Part shown: piece by piece, positions 5,404-8,915 of the stretch | Position numbering within the stretch: the stretch's first letter is position 1 | How the letters are laid out: each line of letters starts with the position of its first letter | NCBI GenBank assembly: GCA_003222455.1 | Contig: QHWF01000079.1 | Location: forward strand, 1 to 8,915 | DNA: 8,915 nucleotides | Direction of reading: 5' to 3' | Source of the DNA: Acidobacteriota bacterium | Lineage (GTDB): Bacteria; Acidobacteriota; Vicinamibacteria; Vicinamibacterales; CAVVIG01 | The notes under the pieces: model-generated | The model's input: only the letters and a program-made list of their open reading frames with translations | Told to the model about the DNA's origin: nothing | The model's database searches: none | Translations under genes and position numbers: made by a program

Positions 5404-5551
5404 CTAGCAGGTTGCTGAAAAAGCCAGCAACCTGAAGTTTCAAGTAACAAGGCTCAAGTCAGAGCCGCCGAAATCCCGCCAAATTCTCGGTAGTTGAGAC
5501 TTGAAACTTGACACTTGCAAGTTCAGGCTGCGTTTTTCAGCAGCCTGCTAG
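5404..5551. mobile_element. CTAG-capped palindromic element 2 (REP/BIME- or MITE-like)
   Basis: A 148-base relative of the 1547-1683 element. It begins and ends with CTAG. The left cap hairpin is CAGGTTGCTG (5408-5417) with CAGCAACCTG (5425-5434); the right is CAGGCTGC (5524-5531) with GCAGCCTG (5540-5547). The arms are 7-mers of another word family: CCTGAAG, TTTCAAG, TAACAAG, GCTCAAG on the left (5431-5458), and TTGAGAC, TTGAAAC, TTGACAC, TTGCAAG on the right (5494-5521). The left cap ends in phase with the 7-mers. The final CTAG contains the stop codon of the UbiD gene on the minus strand. Confidence 0.75.
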
Positions 5552-6996
5552 GCAAGATACCGGAGGCGCGCGAAGATCTCGCCAGCCCGGCGGCTCACCG
5601 CCTCGGTCGCGGTCACGCGCTCTGGCCATGCGCGTGGATATCCTTCCGACGCCCACTTCCTCGTCGCGTCGATCCCCATCTTCCCCCCGTACGCCGGCAA
5701 CTCCGCGGCATCGTCCAGATCGTCCAACGGTCCTCTGGTCATCTGGATATCGCGCAGCGGATCCATGTGCGTGCCGGCGATCCACGCCACCTGGCTGACG
5801 TCCTGCACGTCGACGTCTTTGTCCACGACGACGATCGTTTTCGAGAACATCAGCTGCCCCAGTCCCCAGAAGGCATTCATGATCTTGCGCGCGTGGCCCG
5901 GATACCGTTTATCGATCGACACGATGACGAGATTGTGAAAGATCCCTTCGGCCGGAAAGTGCATGTCGACGATTTCCGGCAAAGTTTTCCGGATCATCGG
6001 CAGGAAGATGCGCTCGCTGGCCAGACCGAGATAATAGTCCTCCATCGGCGGCACGCCGACGACCGTCGTCAGGTAGATGGGGCGTTTGCGTTGTGTGACG
6101 CACGTGAGGTGAAAGACAGGATAGTCGTCGGGCCGTGAATACAGGCCCGTGTGGTCGCCGAAGGGACCTTCCCGCCGGCGTTCACCGGGATCAACGTACC
6201 CTTCGAGGACGATCTGCGAGCTCGCGGGCACTTCGAGATCGACCGTTACGCAGGCAACCATCTCGATCCGCCGTCTGGCGAGAAATCCCGCGAGCAGCAG
6301 CTCGTCGAGTCCCTCCGGCATGGGCGCTGTCGCGCAGTACGGCAGGACCGGCTCCGGACCGAGCGCGACGGCCACATCGAGACGCCGTCCCAGGCGTTCG
6401 GCGACGCGATAGTGCTGGGCGGCGCCCTTGTGCCGCTGCCAGTGCATGCCGGTGGTGCGCCCGTCGAACACCTGCATTCGGTACGCCCCGATATTTCGCG
6501 TACCGGTTTCCGGATCCTTCGTGAAGACCAAGGGGAACGTGATGTACTTGCCGCCGTCCTGCGGCCAGCATGTCAGGATCGGGAGGGCGTCCAGTGTGCC
6601 GTCACGCTGAACGATCTCGTGGCATGGCGCATCCTTGACCGTCTTCGGCACGAGGTCGCGCAGCCGTCCGACGAGCGGCAGCATCTTGAGCGCATCCATC
6701 ACGCCCTCGGGCATCTGCGGCGTCATCAGCTCGTCGATCGTTTTCGCGAGATCGTCAAGGGTATTCACATTGAGCGCCAGGCCCATGCGCTCGGTCGACC
6801 CATAGAGGTTCGTGACGACCGGCATCTCGTAACCGGTGGGCTGCTCGAACAGCAACGCGGGTCCGCCCCGCGCCGCTTTGCACGCGCGGTCGGTGACCGC
6901 GGAAATTTCGAGATGCGGATTGACCGGCTCCGTCACGCGTGCAAGCAGGCGGCGGCGGTCGAGATCGGCGACGAACTCGTTCAGGTCAGCGTACAT
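5548..6996 (-). CDS. ubiD: UbiD-family prenylated-FMN decarboxylase (MqnL candidate)
   Basis: A 482-aa member of the UbiD family, which removes carboxylate groups from aromatic or unsaturated acids using prenylated FMN. The N-terminus has DLNEFVADLDRRRLLARV and LEISAVTDRACK. The cofactor region has NIGAYRMQVFDGRTTGMHWQ (Arg173) and KGAAQHY. EGPFGDHTG (276-284) gives Glu276 and Asp281 as the other catalytic acids. VVGVPPMEDYYLG, RKTLPEIVDMHFPAEGIFHN and the C-terminal DATRKW complete the family pattern. Length is normal. I chose the ATG at 6996 because YADLNEF is where family members start; a TTG at 7008 is also in frame. With mqn genes 3 kb away, it may decarboxylate the prenylated dihydroxynaphthoate (MqnL role), but a ubiquinone-type or other substrate cannot be ruled out. 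It lies 39 bases after the oxidoreductase gene. The stop is TAG within CTAG of the repeat element. Confidence 0.92.
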   Translation of the reverse strand: MYADLNEFVADLDRRRLLARVTEPVNPHLEISAVTDRACKAARGGPALLFEQPTGYEMPVVTNLYGSTERMGLALNVNTLDDLAKTIDELMTPQMPEGVMDALKMLPLVGRLRDLVPKTVKDAPCHEIVQRDGTLDALPILTCWPQDGGKYITFPLVFTKDPETGTRNIGAYRMQVFDGRTTGMHWQRHKGAAQHYRVAERLGRRLDVAVALGPEPVLPYCATAPMPEGLDELLLAGFLARRRIEMVACVTVDLEVPASSQIVLEGYVDPGERRREGPFGDHTGLYSRPDDYPVFHLTCVTQRKRPIYLTTVVGVPPMEDYYLGLASERIFLPMIRKTLPEIVDMHFPAEGIFHNLVIVSIDKRYPGHARKIMNAFWGLGQLMFSKTIVVVDKDVDVQDVSQVAWIAGTHMDPLRDIQMTRGPLDDLDDAAELPAYGGKMGIDATRKWASEGYPRAWPERVTATEAVSRRAGEIFARLRYLA

Positions 6997-7035
6997 CGTC
7001 AGGAGCAAAGGATAAGCTGGGGGCGACGCGCTCCT

Positions 7036-7977
7036 CTAGTTCTTCATACCACCGTGGCCAATGGCGCCGGCGATCTGCTGCGCCAGGGCAAGCGCGCGGC
7101 GGCCGGCCTCGCCGGTCACGAGCGGCGGGCGGCGGCGCACGATGGCGTCGACGAAGTCCGCCAGCTCGCGCGCGAGCGGCTCTTCGTTCGCGACCTCGAT
7201 TTCGCCGCCCTCGATGGCGGGCATCGGTCCGCCGTTCCTGGTCAGTTTCCACACATCGACCTTCTGCGTCGCATAGTCAATGGAGAGATACGTCGCGGGC
7301 TGAAAGAAGCGGATTTTCCGGACGCGCTCGCGGCTGATCCGGCTCGCGGTGAGGTTCGCGATGCATCCGTTCGCGAATCGCAACCGCGCGTTGGCGATGT
7401 CTACCCGATCGGTCAGGACGGGCACGCCGACGGCCTCGATCGATTCGATGCGCGAGCGCACCAGCGACAGCAGGACGTCCAGATCGTGGATCATCAGATC
7501 GAACACCACGTCGATGTCGAGGCTGCGCTCGGGAAACGTGCCGAGGCGATGGACTTCGATGAATCGCGGATCGGTCAGGACCGGGCGGGCAGCCGCGACC
7601 GCGGGGTTGAATCGTTCCGTGTGCCCGACGGCGAGCGGGACACCGGCTCGGAGGGCGGCGGAAATCATCGCGTCGGCTTCAGCCAGCGTGCGCGCGATCG
7701 GTTTCTCCACCAGGACCGGGATTCCCGCCTCGAGAAACGGTACGGCAATCTCGTGATGAATCAGGGTCGGCACCGCCAGCGTCACGGCGTCGATGCGGCC
7801 GAGCACGTCGCGGTAATCGTACGCCGCCTGCGTCCGGTTCGCCGCCGCGATCTCGTCGGCCCGGGCGGTGTTCGTGTCGACAACCGCGGCCAGGGTGACG
7901 TCCGGCAGCGCGGCGAGTAGACGGGCGTGGTGCCGTCCGAGATGACCAACGCCGATCACGGCGACGCGCAGAGGCAT
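7036..7977 (-). CDS. Gfo/Idh/MocA-family NAD(P)-dependent oxidoreductase (GnnA candidate)
   Basis: A 313-aa sugar-nucleotide-type dehydrogenase. The N-terminal Rossmann fold has VIGVGHLGRHHARLL (7-21, GxGxxG at 9-14) and Asp34 after the second strand. LAVPTLIHHEIAVPFLEAGIPVLVEKP (67-93) carries the family's EKP lysine. The C-terminal domain has GHTERFNPA (118-126) and the DLMIHDLDVLL block (160-170) with the catalytic-type His164. Next to lpxI this fits GnnA, which oxidises UDP-GlcNAc at C3 before GnnB transamination on the way to amide-linked lipid A. This is inference from position; GnnB is not in the window and other sugar substrates are possible. No strong ribosome site is seen at the ATG. 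Confidence 0.88.
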   Translation of the reverse strand: MPLRVAVIGVGHLGRHHARLLAALPDVTLAAVVDTNTARADEIAAANRTQAAYDYRDVLGRIDAVTLAVPTLIHHEIAVPFLEAGIPVLVEKPIARTLAEADAMISAALRAGVPLAVGHTERFNPAVAAARPVLTDPRFIEVHRLGTFPERSLDIDVVFDLMIHDLDVLLSLVRSRIESIEAVGVPVLTDRVDIANARLRFANGCIANLTASRISRERVRKIRFFQPATYLSIDYATQKVDVWKLTRNGGPMPAIEGGEIEVANEEPLARELADFVDAIVRRRPPLVTGEAGRRALALAQQIAGAIGHGGMKN

Positions 7978-7996
7978 GAAGGATCAGCCCCGATCA

Positions 7997-8111
7997 GCAG
8001 TAACGGCTCATCACGAAGCCACGACGTTACCGAAGAACACGAAGCATCTTAACAACAACAGGACTTCGTGCCCTTCGGGGGCCTTCGTGACTTCGTGAGA
8101 GGCTGTTGGTG
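7997..8111. repeat. Inverted repeat with CACGAAG words
   Basis: The arms at about 7997-8047 and 8063-8111 pair along CACGAAG words spaced 8-10 bases apart (CACGAAG...CCGAAG...CACGAAG on the left; CTTCGTG...CTTCGG...CTTCGTG on the right). The outer ends also match loosely (CAGTAACGGC against GGCTGTTGGTG). It fills the 137-base gap between lpxI and the oxidoreductase gene and ends 3 bases from the lpxI stop. Confidence 0.7.
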
Positions 8112-8114
8112 AGA

Positions 8115-8915
8115 TCAGCCACGCTGCCCGGGCCGACCTACCACGCAAATGCCAGCCTCGTCCGCCGCCACGAAGACCGCCTCGCCGTCGATGATGAGCG
8201 TCTTGCCGGCGTCGATCGACAGCACGTCGGCCCCCGCCGCGCTCATGGCCTCAATCGTCGAAACGCCAATCACCGGCACGTCGAAACGCATGTCCTGATT
8301 CGGTTTAGCCACCTTCACGATGCGCACGCCGCTGCCGGCGAGCTGGCCGGCGCGCGCGATCACGGCGTCGGTGCCCTCCATGGCTTCGACGGCCACGACC
8401 GCGGACGACTTGACCGCAATCGTCTGGCCGATGTCGAGACCGGCGACCGTATCGGCGACACGATAGCCGAAGTCGAGATCCGCCTGCTGCGCCTCGTCCG
8501 GCGCCCGGGCGGTCAGGACGCCCGGCCGGGCGAGCAGCGACGAGAGAAAGGCGGTCGAATCGATCAAGTCGATGCCCTGGTCGCGGAGCAGGTCGGCGAC
8601 CCCCGAGATGAGCGCGTCGGTGTTCTTCGCTTTCAGGCGCAGCAGGACGCCAAGCAGTGTCATGTCGGGCACGATGTCGGCAAACAGCCGCGTATGTTTG
8701 ACCTGGCCGGCCATGACCGCCTTCTCCACACCGGCGTCTTTGAGCAGGCTGATGCACCGTCCGAGCTGACCGAGCGAGATCCAGTGCACCGGCGCGGCAG
8801 GTGATCGGGCGGCCGCGGCGGCAAGATCCGGAAACGTTTCTTCCTTCAGCGCGATGACCGTGACGTCATGGCCGGCGCCGCGCGCGGCGTCCAGGACCAG
8901 AAACGGAAAGCGGCC
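8115..8915 (-). CDS. lpxI: UDP-2,3-diacylglucosamine pyrophosphatase LpxI (DUF1009), 5' end off the window
   Basis: LpxI hydrolyses UDP-2,3-diacylglucosamine to lipid X and UMP, a step of lipid A synthesis done by LpxH or LpxG in other bacteria. 266 residues are visible and the reading frame is open to the window edge. It begins GRFPFLVLDAARGAGHDVTV, so only a handful of N-terminal residues are missing. The GTG at 8789 is internal (Val before HWISLGQLGR) and not the start. Family blocks: VMAGQVKHTRLF, LLRDQGIDLIDST, the C-terminal DFGYRVADTVAGLDIGQTIAVK, AVEAMEGTDAVIARAG, and KVAKPNQDMRFDVPVIGVSTIEAM followed by SIDAGKTLIIDGEAVF. The order of domains and the length (about 270-280 aa) are normal. 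It stands first in a presumed lpxI-oxidoreductase-ubiD transcription unit, with a repeat after its stop. Confidence 0.94.
   Translation of the reverse strand, partial: GRFPFLVLDAARGAGHDVTVIALKEETFPDLAAAAARSPAAPVHWISLGQLGRCISLLKDAGVEKAVMAGQVKHTRLFADIVPDMTLLGVLLRLKAKNTDALISGVADLLRDQGIDLIDSTAFLSSLLARPGVLTARAPDEAQQADLDFGYRVADTVAGLDIGQTIAVKSSAVVAVEAMEGTDAVIARAGQLAGSGVRIVKVAKPNQDMRFDVPVIGVSTIEAMSAAGADVLSIDAGKTLIIDGEAVFVAADEAGICVVGRPGQRG

Larger units (their letters stand above)
5022..5407. repeat. Large nested inverted repeat between convergent genes
   Basis: The outer arms are at 5022-5046 (GTAGGAGCGTGTCCGACTGA at its start) and 5383-5407, whose reverse complement begins CTAGGAGCTTGTCCGACTAA. They match at about 20 of 25 positions. 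Inside lie two further complete inverted repeats (5056-5212 and 5233-5372), so the whole 386 bases could fold into one branched structure. It starts 8 bases after the YciF-type stop, and its last four bases (CTAG) are also the first four of the next element. There is no coding content. Its position between convergent transcripts is compatible with a 3'-end or insulating role, or with piled-up insertions. Confidence 0.7.

Noticed and set aside
5404..5551. Rho-independent terminators formed by the cap hairpins
   Set aside because: On neither strand is a cap stem followed by a T-run; the T or A runs lie in the loops.
6997..7008. TTG at 7008 as start of the UbiD gene
   Set aside because: It adds only LLT before the ATG at 6996, has no ribosome site, and family members align from the later methionine.
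6151..7920. Plus-strand open frame of 589 codons
   Set aside because: It lies antisense to the UbiD and Gfo/Idh genes, both with clear family motifs; its own translation is rich in H, R and D with no domain. It is a GC-driven shadow.

Overview
The window is GC-rich DNA (roughly 60-65% by eye) and almost all genes read on the minus strand. Futalosine-pathway menaquinone genes, an LpxI-type lipid A gene and many palindromic intergenic repeats together suggest a Gram-negative soil or sediment bacterium. Acidobacteriota of the Vicinamibacteria kind is my best guess, but this is inference from gene content and no marker gene is present.

Layout, read along the minus strand from right to left. (1) 8915-5548: lpxI (its first few codons lie off the window), a Gfo/Idh/MocA oxidoreductase and a UbiD-family decarboxylase. 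The first two look like lipid A precursor genes, and the oxidoreductase is a candidate GnnA. The UbiD protein may serve the late menaquinone pathway (MqnL type). (2) 5547-5014: a non-coding stretch between convergent genes, made almost entirely of nested inverted repeats. (3) 5013-3484: a plus-strand YciE/YciF ferritin-like gene with an arginine-rich tail, divergent from a YIP1-type membrane protein; the 312-base spacer between them holds three CGCTGCA repeats. (4) 3296-1: a menaquinone cluster consisting of an MqnE/CofH-type protein without radical-SAM cysteines, a 3'-shortened mqnA, mqnC, and the first 37 codons of an amidohydrolase that may be the aminodeoxyfutalosine deaminase.

MqnA makes 3-enolpyruvylbenzoate from chorismate. 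MqnE, an amidohydrolase/nucleosidase step, MqnC and MqnD then lead to 1,4-dihydroxy-6-naphthoate, which is prenylated and decarboxylated (UbiA- and UbiD-type enzymes). Here mqnA and mqnC are clear, while the mqnE position is held by a protein that cannot bind the usual 4Fe-4S cluster. A true mqnE, mqnB and mqnD are not in the window.

The second theme is the repeats. Nearly every gap over 60 bases, except the divergent promoter region, contains an inverted repeat whose arms are runs of degenerate 7-mers or 9-mers. Two of these repeats (1547-1683 and 5404-5551) are capped at both ends by CTAG followed by a hairpin with compensatory base changes, much like REP/BIME elements. The repeats touch gene ends: one supplies the TAG stop of the UbiD gene, one forms the mqnC C-terminus, and one lies 9 bases beyond the early stop of mqnA. 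These repeats and the cysteine-less MqnE-like protein are the most unusual things in the window.
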